Assembly: GCA_031272375.1 (NCBI GenBank)
Contig: JAISTY010000063.1
Span: 1-8,922, forward strand
DNA: 8,922 nucleotides
DNA from: Opitutaceae bacterium
Lineage (GTDB): Bacteria; Verrucomicrobiota; Verrucomicrobiia; Opitutales; Opitutaceae
Direction of reading: 5' to 3'
Part shown: positions 1 to 6,697 of the stretch, piece after piece
Layout of the letters: each line of letters starts with the position of its first letter
Position numbering within the stretch: the stretch's first letter is position 1
The notes under the pieces: generated by a model
Databases searched by the model: none
What the model was told of the DNA's origin: nothing
What the model saw: the letters and a program-made list of their open reading frames with translations, nothing else
Program-made: the position numbers and the translations under genes

Positions 1-362
1 AGGAGGGTGTCGTCGCCGCCGGGTTCGAGGGCGATGTATTTGTCGCCGATGAGGCCGCTGGTTTTGATGGAGGCGGAGGTTTCGGAGGAGAGGCGGATGG
101 TGCCGTTGACGCGGAGCCGGACGATGGCGGAGAAGGCCTGCGGGTCGAGGGAGACGGATTCGACGCGGCCGACGGGGACGCCGGCGATGACGACGTTGGC
201 ACCCGGGTTGAGGCCGGTGACCTTGTCGAAGCGGGCGGTGAGGGCGTAGGTGTGGTTGCCGAACAAGCTGCCGCCGGCGATTTTGAGGGAGAGGTAGGCG
301 ATGGCGGCGATGCCGAGGAGGACAAAGAGACCAACGAAGAGTTCGAGGCGTGAGTTTTTCAT
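1..362 (-). CDS. mlaD: MlaD/MCE-family lipid transport protein (5' part, cut by window edge)
   Basis: This is the substrate-binding subunit type of Mla/MCE ABC transporters, which move phospholipids or other lipids between the outer and inner membranes. The protein is anchored in the inner membrane by one N-terminal helix with its MCE domain in the periplasm. The first 120 residues are visible. A short charged start (MKNSRLE) is followed by a hydrophobic anchor at about residues 8-28. An MCE domain then begins near residue 38, with the typical GVPVGRVESV turn at 61-70 and a GLIGDKYIALEPG strand pair at 103-115. The ATG at 360-362 sits directly before the anchor, so the start is well supported, although no clear ribosome binding site precedes it. 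The partner ATPase and permease are not just upstream, where a TonB receptor lies; they would have to be to the left of the window or elsewhere. Leucine is almost always CTC here. The family call is firm; the lipid substrate is unknown. Confidence 0.9.
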   Translation of the reverse strand, partial: MKNSRLELFVGLFVLLGIAAIAYLSLKIAGGSLFGNHTYALTARFDKVTGLNPGANVVIAGVPVGRVESVSLDPQAFSAIVRLRVNGTIRLSSETSASIKTSGLIGDKYIALEPGGDDTL

Positions 363-469
363 CGTGAGAGCGGCGGACGGGAGAGGGATTGCACGGACGG
401 GGCGTGTTTGCACGGATTTTTTCCCGCGCGGCGCGGGGGCGCGGGGTTGTTCGCGGGGTGCCGCCGGCC
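363..469. promoter_or_regulatory. 107-bp spacer upstream of mlaD with a tandem 9-bp repeat
   Basis: This spacer separates the end of the TonB receptor from the start of mlaD; both genes run leftwards. On the mlaD sense strand the 9-mer TCCGTGCAA occurs twice in the same orientation (plus-strand positions 408-416 and 389-397). The copies are 19 bp apart start to start, and the nearer one ends 26 bp before the ATG. That position would suit an operator or part of a promoter. No convincing -35/-10 pair or Shine-Dalgarno sequence is visible. A GC-rich hairpin at 423-437 also lies here, but in the direction of transcription it is followed by A, not T, so it is not a standard terminator. The regulatory role is inference from position and repetition. 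Confidence 0.35.
389..416 (-). repeat. Tandem direct repeat TCCGTGCAA x2, 19-bp period
   Basis: Two exact copies of the 9-mer (plus-strand TTGCACGGA at 389-397 and 408-416) are separated by 10 bp in the short spacer just ahead of mlaD. The period is close to two helical turns, so both copies would face nearly the same side of the DNA. Such spacing suits a dimeric activator or repressor. No binder can be named from the sequence. Confidence 0.4.
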
Positions 470-2944
470 TCACAGCGAGAGCCGCCAGTTCAGGACGGCC
501 TCGCGGCCGCTGTTGGGGCGGGCGAGTTTCGCCTCAAGGTCGGCGTCGAGCGCGTTGCGGAGGCTCAAGGTGACGGTGTTGCGCGTCTTGCCGACGAGCC
601 AGTTGTAGGAGGTGTTCAGGCCGAGGAGGAAGTAGGCGGGGTAGCTGTAGCCCTGCCGGGTTTTCACCGCGACCATGTCGGGCGCGGCGGCGGTGCCCGC
701 GTTGACAAACTTGTAGTTGTCGTAGTTGGCGACGACCTCGTCGAAGAACATCAGGGTCGCGCCGAAGGAAAGCCCCTTGAGTTTTCCCTCGTGGAAGGCG
801 TAGCGGAGGCCGAGGGCGCCGTTGTTGGGGGGGACGCGCGGCATCTCGTTGCCGTCCTCGTCGGGGATGGTCGCGGGCGACTGGGTGTTGATGGCGTCGG
901 TGTAGGTGTATTTGAGCGAAAGCGTGAGGGCGGGGGTGAGGCGCCAGCCGGTCTGCATTTGAAAACCGCAGAAGCGCTGTCCGCCGGAGTCAATGAGCTG
1001 CGGCTCGGTTTTGTCGGGGTCCTGGATGGGGTCGTTGTAGAGCGGGTTGGTGCGGGCGATGTTCTCGTTGGTGTAATAGAAGCCGAGGAGGAGGAAGGAG
1101 AATCTCCGGTCGGGGGTGGCGGTTTTGAAGCCGAGCTCGAAGCCCTTCGTGATCTCGTTGCCGTGAAGCTCGCCGGTGCGGATGTCCACCACGACGTCGG
1201 GGTCGAAGGCGGTGGAGACGTTGGCGAAGAGCATCACGCGGTTTTTCGCGAGGAGCTGGTTGACGCCGGCGTGCCAGGAGACGTGGTCGGCAAGCCCCTC
1301 GCTGACGCGCGGGCGCGGCTGCCCGGCGGGGATGTTCTCGCTGTTGCTGACAATCCGGGTGTCAACGCGGTCGTAGCGCAGGCCGGCGGTGGCGACGGTT
1401 TTGCCGCGCCAGAGCGAGGAGCGGAGCGAGAGCTCGCCGGCGGCGACGGTGGATTCCTCCTCCTGGTCAACGATGAGGCGGCTGTATTTGTCCTCGTTGC
1501 CCTTGTAGGGGACGGTGGTCCAGTCGGGGTTGTAGGGGTCGAAGGCGCGCGCGGTCGCCGGCAGCTTGTCGCGCTCGGCGGTGGAAAGCTGCCGCTGCAG
1601 TTTGTCCCACTTGGAGCGGGCGATTTCCGCGGCGGCGAGGAGCTTGTGCTCCGTTTTGCCGAGGCGGACGCGCCAGGTGAGGTCGCCCTCCGCCATGAGG
1701 CCGTTGAAGGCCTGCTCGATGTGGACGGGTTCGCGGACGCCGGTGAATTTGTTGTAAGGGTTTCCGTTGTTGTCGAAGAAGGCGAACTGGCCGGAGGTGA
1801 AGCGCTCCTGTTCGACGTCGCGTCCGAGCCACTGGAACATGGCGCGGGACTGGAGGCGCGGGAGGAGCTTGCTTTCGATCTGGTAGGAAAGCCCGCGGTA
1901 TTCGCGCCAGAGGGAGGCGTTGGGGCCGCCGGAGTTGAAGTTCACGAGCGGCTTGTAGGGGCCGATGATGGGGTCGGAGAGCGTGGCGTTGGAGGCGCGC
2001 GTGGAGTTCTTGTATTCGGGGACGCCCGTGGAGGGGTTCCCGTGGTAGTTGTTGTAATCGAACATCAGCAGGCTGCTCGTGTCGCGGGTGTGCCGGATGG
2101 CGGCGGACGCCATGACGTTGCTCTGGTTATACCAGGCGTCGTTCTGCGGGCCGTGCGCCTCGCTCATGTTCGCATAGAGGTAATACCACGCTTTTTTCGG
2201 GGCGAGGTCGCCGCTGGCGTTGAAATAAAAGCCGACGCGGTCGTGCGTGGAGGCGTCCACTGTGGCCGTGTAATAGGTGCGCCCGCGGGGGCGCCCGGCG
2301 AAGGTGTTGTTGATGCCTCCGGGCGCGGCGCGTCCGACGACCGGGACGAGGATGCCCCGGATGATTTCGCTGCCCGCGCTGGGCAGCCCCGCCGGGAAGC
2401 CGGCCTGCGTGAAGCCGTTCCGCCGGCGAGGAATCGGGAACCCGCGCAACGTGACGCGCTCGACGCCGGAGGCGAGGTCGGCGGGGGAGTTGTTGACAGT
2501 CATGGCCAGCTGGTCGTCCAGCTCGGCGTTGGGCAGCACGTCGTCGCCGACGTCCTTCATCATCGCGGGGCTGGCGAAAAGCGGGTCGGAGCGCTCCGTC
2601 TCGTCCTGGCCGAGGCCGGTGGAGTCGTAGTCGTCCGGGTTCGTCCGCGCCTTCACCTCGAAGGTGGCGAGGGTGATGACGTCGGCGTTGGTGAGCTTGA
2701 CCTTGGTGGGGTCCTCCGGGGCGGTCTCGGCGGTCTCCGGCTCCGGGTTGGGGAGTTCCGGCTCCGGTTCCGGCGGCGGCGGCGGCGGTTCGGGCTTGGG
2801 CGGCGCGGGCGCGACGAGGTCGGCCTTGGTTTTGCCAACGGAGCGCGCCGCGGCGGAGGCCGGCGCGTGTCCCCACGAAAAAACAAGGACGGCGAGAAAA
2901 ACCGTCCATGCGCGGAAAAGCGGGCTGGGGGGCGCGAAACGCAT
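470..2944 (-). CDS. TonB-dependent outer-membrane receptor with proline-rich N-terminal segment
   Basis: This is an 824-residue TonB-dependent receptor, a gated outer-membrane beta-barrel that imports scarce ligands using energy passed from the inner membrane by TonB/ExbBD. Residues 1-32 form a signal peptide (hydrophobic core about 12-24, likely cleavage after the APASA region). Residues 46-72 are a Pro/Glu-rich segment with six consecutive prolines. A TonB-box-like stretch (VITLATFEVKA, 89-99) follows, then a plug domain at about 115-220 containing RVTLRGF (163-169) and APGGINNTFAGRP (207-219). The remainder is the barrel, including a YELG-like strand (GFELGFKT, 601-608) and a final region with TLSLRNALD (792-800). 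The last residue is Leu, not the usual aromatic. The open frame extends upstream to 3238, but only the ATG at 2942-2944 gives a signal peptide. It is divergent from the MFS transporter, 172 bp away. The ligand cannot be read from sequence; a siderophore, cobalamin or carbohydrate are all possible. Confidence 0.9.
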   Translation of the reverse strand: MRFAPPSPLFRAWTVFLAVLVFSWGHAPASAAARSVGKTKADLVAPAPPKPEPPPPPPEPEPELPNPEPETAETAPEDPTKVKLTNADVITLATFEVKARTNPDDYDSTGLGQDETERSDPLFASPAMMKDVGDDVLPNAELDDQLAMTVNNSPADLASGVERVTLRGFPIPRRRNGFTQAGFPAGLPSAGSEIIRGILVPVVGRAAPGGINNTFAGRPRGRTYYTATVDASTHDRVGFYFNASGDLAPKKAWYYLYANMSEAHGPQNDAWYNQSNVMASAAIRHTRDTSSLLMFDYNNYHGNPSTGVPEYKNSTRASNATLSDPIIGPYKPLVNFNSGGPNASLWREYRGLSYQIESKLLPRLQSRAMFQWLGRDVEQERFTSGQFAFFDNNGNPYNKFTGVREPVHIEQAFNGLMAEGDLTWRVRLGKTEHKLLAAAEIARSKWDKLQRQLSTAERDKLPATARAFDPYNPDWTTVPYKGNEDKYSRLIVDQEEESTVAAGELSLRSSLWRGKTVATAGLRYDRVDTRIVSNSENIPAGQPRPRVSEGLADHVSWHAGVNQLLAKNRVMLFANVSTAFDPDVVVDIRTGELHGNEITKGFELGFKTATPDRRFSFLLLGFYYTNENIARTNPLYNDPIQDPDKTEPQLIDSGGQRFCGFQMQTGWRLTPALTLSLKYTYTDAINTQSPATIPDEDGNEMPRVPPNNGALGLRYAFHEGKLKGLSFGATLMFFDEVVANYDNYKFVNAGTAAAPDMVAVKTRQGYSYPAYFLLGLNTSYNWLVGKTRNTVTLSLRNALDADLEAKLARPNSGREAVLNWRLSL

Positions 2945-3009
2945 CGTGGCAGGCGCGAAAACAAGGGCGGCGCGCGGACACGGCGCAAGGCGTTTCTCCC
3001 GCCAAAAAA

Positions 3010-3027
3010 CGGGCGCGCCCGCGGGCG
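3010..3027. promoter_or_regulatory. Two overlapping 12-bp perfect palindromes, candidate operator
   Basis: CGGGCGCGCCCG (3010-3021) and CGCCCGCGGGCG (3016-3027) are both perfect palindromes and share six bases. They lie almost at the midpoint of the divergent spacer, where one repressor site could control both flanking genes. The DeoR-family regulator encoded about 1.5 kb away is a possible binder, though DeoR-type operators are usually less GC-rich. A single 12-bp palindrome is not rare in sequence this rich in G and C, so this is only a candidate. Confidence 0.3.
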
Positions 3028-3043
3028 TCCCCCGCCCGCCGCG

Positions 3044-3059
3044 CGACAAGCCGCCGCCG
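3044..3059 (+). repeat. Recurring 16-18-bp motif CGACAAGCCGCCGCCG, copy 1
   Basis: The exact 16-mer occurs three times in the window, always on the plus strand: here, at 7296-7311 and at 8304-8319. The first two copies lie in divergent intergenic regions and the third inside the AsmA-like gene (encoding SRQAAAG). Copies 2 and 3 match over 18 bp (CGACAAGCCGCCGCCGGC). The CCGCCGCCG half is low-complexity, but CGACAAG is not. It could be a dispersed genomic motif or chance in biased sequence. Confidence 0.4.
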
Positions 3060-3116
3060 TCAAAAAACCTCTTTTTCGCCGTGCCGCGCGGGACGCTTTG
3101 CGCATTGTCCGCGCCC

Positions 3117-4487
3117 ATGAACGCAAGCCCCTCCGCCTTCGCCACCGCCGCGACGCCGCCTTCGCCGCCGCCCCGCCACCCGCGCGGCTTCCGCGCGCGC
3201 CGCGGCCTCAACTGGGGCGTTGTCGGCCTCATGTACACCTCCTTCTACATGTGCCGCTACAACTTCTCCATCGCCAACAAGTCCATCAGCGACGAGTTCG
3301 GGTGGTCGAAGGCGGACGTCGGCTCCATCATCTCGACCATGATGCTCGTCTATGCCTTCGGGCAGATCCTGAACGGGCTGCTGTCCGACCGGATCGGCGG
3401 CAAGAAAACCATGCTCCTCGGCGCCGCGGGCACCATTGTCTTCAACATTCTCTTCGGCGTCGCCTCCCACGCCGGCCTCCTCTGGCTCTTCGTCCTGCTG
3501 CGCGGCATTGACGGCTACTTTCAGGCCGCCGGCGCGCCGGGCATGATCAAGATCAACGTCGCCTGGTTCCCGAAGGCCGAGCGCGGGCGCTTCGCGGGGA
3601 TTTTCGGGTTCATGATCAACCTCGGACGCTTCGGCATCTTCAACCTCGGTCCGTCGCTGCTCGCCGGGTTCCTCTTCCTCGGCCTCTGGCAGGTGCCGCC
3701 GCTGCACTGGCGCTGGCTTTTCTGGGTGCCCGCGGGCATCGCCGCGCTCGTCGCCGCGCTGCTGGCGTTGTGCGTCAAAAACACGCCGGAGGAGGCCGGC
3801 TTCGCGGGCGCCGTGCCCAACGAGGGCGCCGGCGGAAACGACACCCCCGCGCCGTCCGCGCCGGAGCCGGGCATCCGGGAAGTTGTGAGGAAAATCGCGG
3901 GCAACCCGGTCATCTGGATCGTCGCGGCGGCCTACGCCTGCACGGGCGCGGTCCGCCAGGGCATAGACCAATGGTTTCCCCGCTACATGCAGGAGGTTTT
4001 CTCGACGGATCTGCGCGACGCCAAATTCCAGCTGCTCGCCTTCATGATCCCCTTCGTCGCCTCGGCGGGGTCGCTGGTGTCGTGCTACGTCTCCGACCTC
4101 CTCTTCAAGGGGCGCCGCGCGCCGGTCGCCGCGGGGATTTACGTGATCGAGACGGCGATCATCGCCTCCGCCGCGATGGCCGCCTCCGTCAACGCCGTCA
4201 TCGTCTTCTTCGTCCTGATTTCCTTCACCGCGAACTCGACCCATTCCCTCCTTGGAACGGCGGCGGCGATGGACATCGGCGGGCGCAAAATGGCGGGCTT
4301 CGCCTCGGGCGTGATTGATTCCTTCCAATACTTCGGCGGCTTCCTCTCGGGCTGGCTGCTCGGCGCATTGGTGGACGCCAACGGCTGGGCGGTCTATTTC
4401 TGGTTCCTCATGCCGTTCGGCGTCACCGGCGGCCTGCTGATGCTTTTAGTGGGCCGCGTGAGCCGCCGCCGCGGAGTGGCGTTATGA
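3117..4487 (+). CDS. MFS transporter, organophosphate:phosphate antiporter (GlpT/UhpT) type
   Basis: This is a 456-residue inner-membrane major facilitator protein, the usual size, with about twelve helices. It resembles the OPA family, which exchanges sugar phosphates or glycerol-3-phosphate for inorganic phosphate. Features seen are a basic N-terminal tail (1-30), FYMCRYNFSIANKSI in TM1 (43-57), the MFS loop 2-3 signature GLLSDRIGGKK (87-97), and a central cytoplasmic loop beginning NTPEEAGF (222-229). Arg47 and Arg280 align with GlpT Arg45 and Arg269, which bind the phosphate group. GlpT His165 in TM5 appears to be replaced by Ile167 (FMINLG), so the substrate may not be a standard one. 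The ATG at 3117 was chosen; an in-frame GTG at 3081 is an alternative, and neither has a clear ribosome binding site. The gene is divergent from the TonB receptor, and its end overlaps the DeoR gene by 6 bp. The MFS call is firm, OPA membership likely, and the substrate unknown. Confidence 0.85.
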   Translation: MNASPSAFATAATPPSPPPRHPRGFRARRGLNWGVVGLMYTSFYMCRYNFSIANKSISDEFGWSKADVGSIISTMMLVYAFGQILNGLLSDRIGGKKTMLLGAAGTIVFNILFGVASHAGLLWLFVLLRGIDGYFQAAGAPGMIKINVAWFPKAERGRFAGIFGFMINLGRFGIFNLGPSLLAGFLFLGLWQVPPLHWRWLFWVPAGIAALVAALLALCVKNTPEEAGFAGAVPNEGAGGNDTPAPSAPEPGIREVVRKIAGNPVIWIVAAAYACTGAVRQGIDQWFPRYMQEVFSTDLRDAKFQLLAFMIPFVASAGSLVSCYVSDLLFKGRRAPVAAGIYVIETAIIASAAMAASVNAVIVFFVLISFTANSTHSLLGTAAAMDIGGRKMAGFASGVIDSFQYFGGFLSGWLLGALVDANGWAVYFWFLMPFGVTGGLLMLLVGRVSRRRGVAL

Positions 4488-5258
4488 GGCCGGCGCGGGC
4501 GGGAATTTTCCGGCGGGGAGAAACGCCGGCAGCTTGCCGCGCGGCAGGTCCGTGATGACACCGGGCGCGTCCCGCCACGCCGCGAGGAGGTGCGCGGTGC
4601 GGTGGCCGAGCTTGCCGCCGTCAAGGCAGACGCGCGCGAGCCGCGCCCGCGCCAGGATGTCGCGCTGGAATTGCACGATGTCCGGGTGGGAGTTCCAGAC
4701 GCCGGTCTTGTCAAAGCCCTCGGCGCCGAGCAGCGCCGTGTCGAAGCGCCAGTCGCGCAGGGCGGCGCGGGCCTTGGGGCCGAGGAGCGCGCCCTGCCGG
4801 TCGAGCACCTCGCCGCCAAGCAGGTAAAGCCGCATCCCCGCCGCGCCGCCCAGCGCCCCGGCGGCGGGCAGCGAGTTCGTCACAATCGTGAGGTTTTCCA
4901 CGGGGTTCGCGGCCAGCCGCCGCGCGACCGCCAGCAGCGTGCTGCCGGCGTCGAGATAACAGATGGCGCCGGGCCGCAGCAGCGCGACGGCCAGCTCCGC
5001 CACGCGGAGCTTCGCGTCGTGGGCGCGGCGCTCGCGCTCGCTGAAGGACGCGAAGGAGCTGTTGTAATCGCCGAGCGCGCCCCCGCGCGTGCGGGTGATG
5101 CGCCCGGCCTCCTCAAGGGCGTTCATGTCGCGCCGCGCCGTCGCCCCGGAAATCCCGAACTGCGCGCAAAGCTCGGCGATGCCGAGGTAGCGGCGGCGGG
5201 CGAGGCTGGCGGCGATCCTGTCGCGGCGGGCGTCAACTATGGCGCGGGCAACCTTCAT
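4482..5258 (-). CDS. DeoR-family transcriptional regulator
   Basis: This is a 258-residue DNA-binding regulator of normal DeoR length. An N-terminal winged helix-turn-helix covers about residues 9-62 (GIAELCAQFGISGATARRDM at 26-45, then LEEAGRITRTRGGA). The C-terminal sensor domain of sugar-phosphate-isomerase fold contains YLDAGSTLL (101-109), TIVTNSL (124-130), LLGGE (146-150), DTALLGAEGFD (173-183) and CLDGGKLG (211-218), which match the conserved ligand-site positions of the family. Members usually repress sugar or sugar-phosphate genes and are released by a phosphorylated sugar. The neighbouring transporter of organophosphate type fits such a target. The stop codon TAA lies inside the last codons of that convergent gene (6-bp overlap). 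The start is 22 bp after the ribonuclease D stop on the same strand, so the two are probably co-transcribed. No strong ribosome binding site is visible. The effector is unknown. Confidence 0.9.
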   Translation of the reverse strand: MKVARAIVDARRDRIAASLARRRYLGIAELCAQFGISGATARRDMNALEEAGRITRTRGGALGDYNSSFASFSERERRAHDAKLRVAELAVALLRPGAICYLDAGSTLLAVARRLAANPVENLTIVTNSLPAAGALGGAAGMRLYLLGGEVLDRQGALLGPKARAALRDWRFDTALLGAEGFDKTGVWNSHPDIVQFQRDILARARLARVCLDGGKLGHRTAHLLAAWRDAPGVITDLPRGKLPAFLPAGKFPPAPAS

Positions 5259-5280
5259 GGCCGGGGTCGCGTTCCGCGCG

Positions 5281-6624
5281 TCATTTTCCGGCGGCGCCCG
5301 CCAGCGAGGGTTCGGCGGCGAGCAGCCCGGCCTGCCAGGGAAGCAGGATGGCGGAAAGGTTGCCGGGCGCGCGCGCGATTTGCGCGAGCTGCCCGCGGCT
5401 GGCGATGAGCGTCGGATCCATGTTCAACGCCCCCGCCACACGGTCGCGGTCGGCGCGGATGCGATCCATCAGCGCGATCTCCTCCTGCGTGAGCGGATCG
5501 GGACGCGGCCTCCGGCGCCGCGGCAGCGAGCGCGGATCCGCAGCCAGCCCCGCGGCGACCGCCTCGCGCAGGCCCGGCGAAAGCCGGTCGTGGCGCCGCC
5601 CGAGGTGGACGCCGCCGAGGACGCCCGCCGCGTCCGCGCCGTTCTCGGCGGCGGCGGCCAGGCGGAGCAGGAGGTCGTTGCCGCAAACCTTGAAGGGCGG
5701 CACGTCGAGCCGCTCCGCCCATTTCTGCCGCCAGTGCCAGACGGCGTGCAAAACACCAAGGCCGCGCCCGCGCAGCCGCTCGGAACGCCCGATGCGCCAG
5801 GCGTTCTCGTCGGCCTCCGGGAACCCCTCCTTCGCGGACTGGATCTGCTGGCGGCACTGCTGTTCGAGCCAGCCGAGGCGGCCGAGGGCGCGCAGCTCGC
5901 CGGCAAGGAGGTCGCGCAACCCCGGCAGATAGACGACGTCGCCGGCGGCGTAGTCGAGCAGCCGCCGGGTGAACGGACGCTCCGACCAGTTCGCGCGCTG
6001 GCACTTTTTGTCCATCTCCACGCCGCCGAAGTGCTGTTCGATCAGCGAGGCGAGGCCGACGCGCGGGCGGTTGAGCAGCTGCGCCGCGAGCATGGTGTCG
6101 AAGACGCTTTCCGGCTCGAACCCGCAGAGCGCGTGAAGCAGCCGCAGGTCGAAGTCGCACCCGTGCATGACGAGGTGTTTCCGCGCGAGCAGGCGCCAGA
6201 GCGGGGCGAGGTCGAGCGGCGCCTGCGCGTCCACAAGCCAGACCCTGCCGTTGAGCAGGAACTGCAGCAGGCAGACGCGCATTTTGAAGTGATACATGTT
6301 GTCCGCCTCCGTATCGAGAAACACCTCCTCCGCCCTCTCCAGCTCCGCCAGAAACGCCGGCATCCGCCCCTCCGTGTCCACCAACTGATACTCGCGCCCG
6401 CCCGCCTCCCCTCGCGTCTCCGCCTCCGTCCGCCGCGTCCCGCGCCGGCGCCCGTGCCCGCGCCGCCGCCCCCGCCCGCCGTGCTCCCCGTCTTTCCCGT
6501 CCTTTCCGCGGGCCGCCTCCGCGCCCGCCTTCGCCGCGCCGCCCGCGCCCATCAGCCTCCGGATTCCATGCGGTATCAGCCGCGAGAAGAGTGAGGGTTT
6601 TGCGCTGGGTCTTTCGGATGCCAT
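5281..6624 (-). CDS. rnd: Ribonuclease D (DEDDy 3'-5' exoribonuclease with HRDC domains)
   Basis: This cytoplasmic 3'-5' exoribonuclease trims tRNA precursors and other small RNAs using two metal ions. The 447-residue protein has the full DEDDy set: Asp104 and Glu106 in VFLDTEAD, Asp159 in HGCDFDL (154-160), and Tyr225/Asp229 in YAAGD. The catalytic domain spans about 78-262. Two HRDC-like regions follow, at about 278-345 and 375-440, as in well-studied RNase D proteins. The first 75 residues are an extension rich in Gly, Arg, Lys and Glu (a GRRRGHGRRRG-like stretch near 50-64) that typical enzymes of about 375 residues lack; it may bind RNA. The ATG at 6622-6624 was chosen. A TTG at 6706-6708 would lengthen it by 28 residues. 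An ATG at 6550-6552, preceded three bases earlier by GGAGG, would shorten it by 24. The gene lies 73 bp after the holin-like gene and 22 bp before the DeoR gene, all on the minus strand. Confidence 0.9.
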   Translation of the reverse strand: MASERPSAKPSLFSRLIPHGIRRLMGAGGAAKAGAEAARGKDGKDGEHGGRGRRRGHGRRRGTRRTEAETRGEAGGREYQLVDTEGRMPAFLAELERAEEVFLDTEADNMYHFKMRVCLLQFLLNGRVWLVDAQAPLDLAPLWRLLARKHLVMHGCDFDLRLLHALCGFEPESVFDTMLAAQLLNRPRVGLASLIEQHFGGVEMDKKCQRANWSERPFTRRLLDYAAGDVVYLPGLRDLLAGELRALGRLGWLEQQCRQQIQSAKEGFPEADENAWRIGRSERLRGRGLGVLHAVWHWRQKWAERLDVPPFKVCGNDLLLRLAAAAENGADAAGVLGGVHLGRRHDRLSPGLREAVAAGLAADPRSLPRRRRPRPDPLTQEEIALMDRIRADRDRVAGALNMDPTLIASRGQLAQIARAPGNLSAILLPWQAGLLAAEPSLAGAAGK

Positions 6625-6697
6625 TTTGGATTTGAAAAGCCCCGCACGCTGCCAGCCGGCGTCCCGGTTGCCAGTCCATTTTCCCCGTCCGCGCCGC

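Larger units (their letters stand above)
2945..3116. promoter_or_regulatory. Divergent intergenic region between TonB receptor and MFS transporter
   Basis: Both the receptor (leftwards) and the transporter (rightwards) must be transcribed from within or near these 172 bp. I see no convincing sigma-70 promoter in either direction. A TTGACG hexamer on the minus strand (3058-3063) has only GC-rich sequence at the matching -10 distance. The region holds two A-tracts with the shared 8-mer CAAAAAAC at 3003-3010 and 3061-3068, overlapping palindromes at 3010-3027, and one copy of a recurring CGACAAGCCGCCGCCG motif at 3044-3059. An in-frame GTG at 3081 could extend the transporter by 12 residues and would shorten this spacer. 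The shared-control role follows from the gene layout only. Confidence 0.5.

Noticed and set aside
423..437. GC-rich hairpin next to a run of six T, considered as a terminator
   Set aside because: For the minus-strand genes the hairpin is followed by A, not T. For the plus strand the T-run precedes the hairpin. Neither fits an intrinsic terminator.
3058..3063. TTGACG on the minus strand as a -35 box for the receptor gene
   Set aside because: No AT-containing -10 element lies at 16-18 bp; the sequence there is almost pure G and C.
389..3511. A 1040-codon open frame on the plus strand, opposite the TonB receptor and running into the transporter gene
   Set aside because: Its product is repetitive Gly/Val/Glu/Arg-rich sequence without domains, as expected for the antisense of GC-rich NNC/NNG codons. 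The minus strand encodes a clear receptor.
3060..4328. A 422-codon minus-strand frame inside the transporter gene
   Set aside because: The product is Glu/Arg/Gly/Asp-rich with no hydrophobic or domain structure; the plus strand encodes the MFS protein.
4489..4530. Inverted repeat GCCGGCG / CGCCGGC just after the transporter stop as a terminator
   Set aside because: The loop is 28 bases, no T-run follows, and it lies in the regulator's coding sequence.
5239..6594. A 451-codon plus-strand frame across rnd
   Set aside because: It is the antisense of ribonuclease D, whose catalytic motifs are all present on the minus strand.
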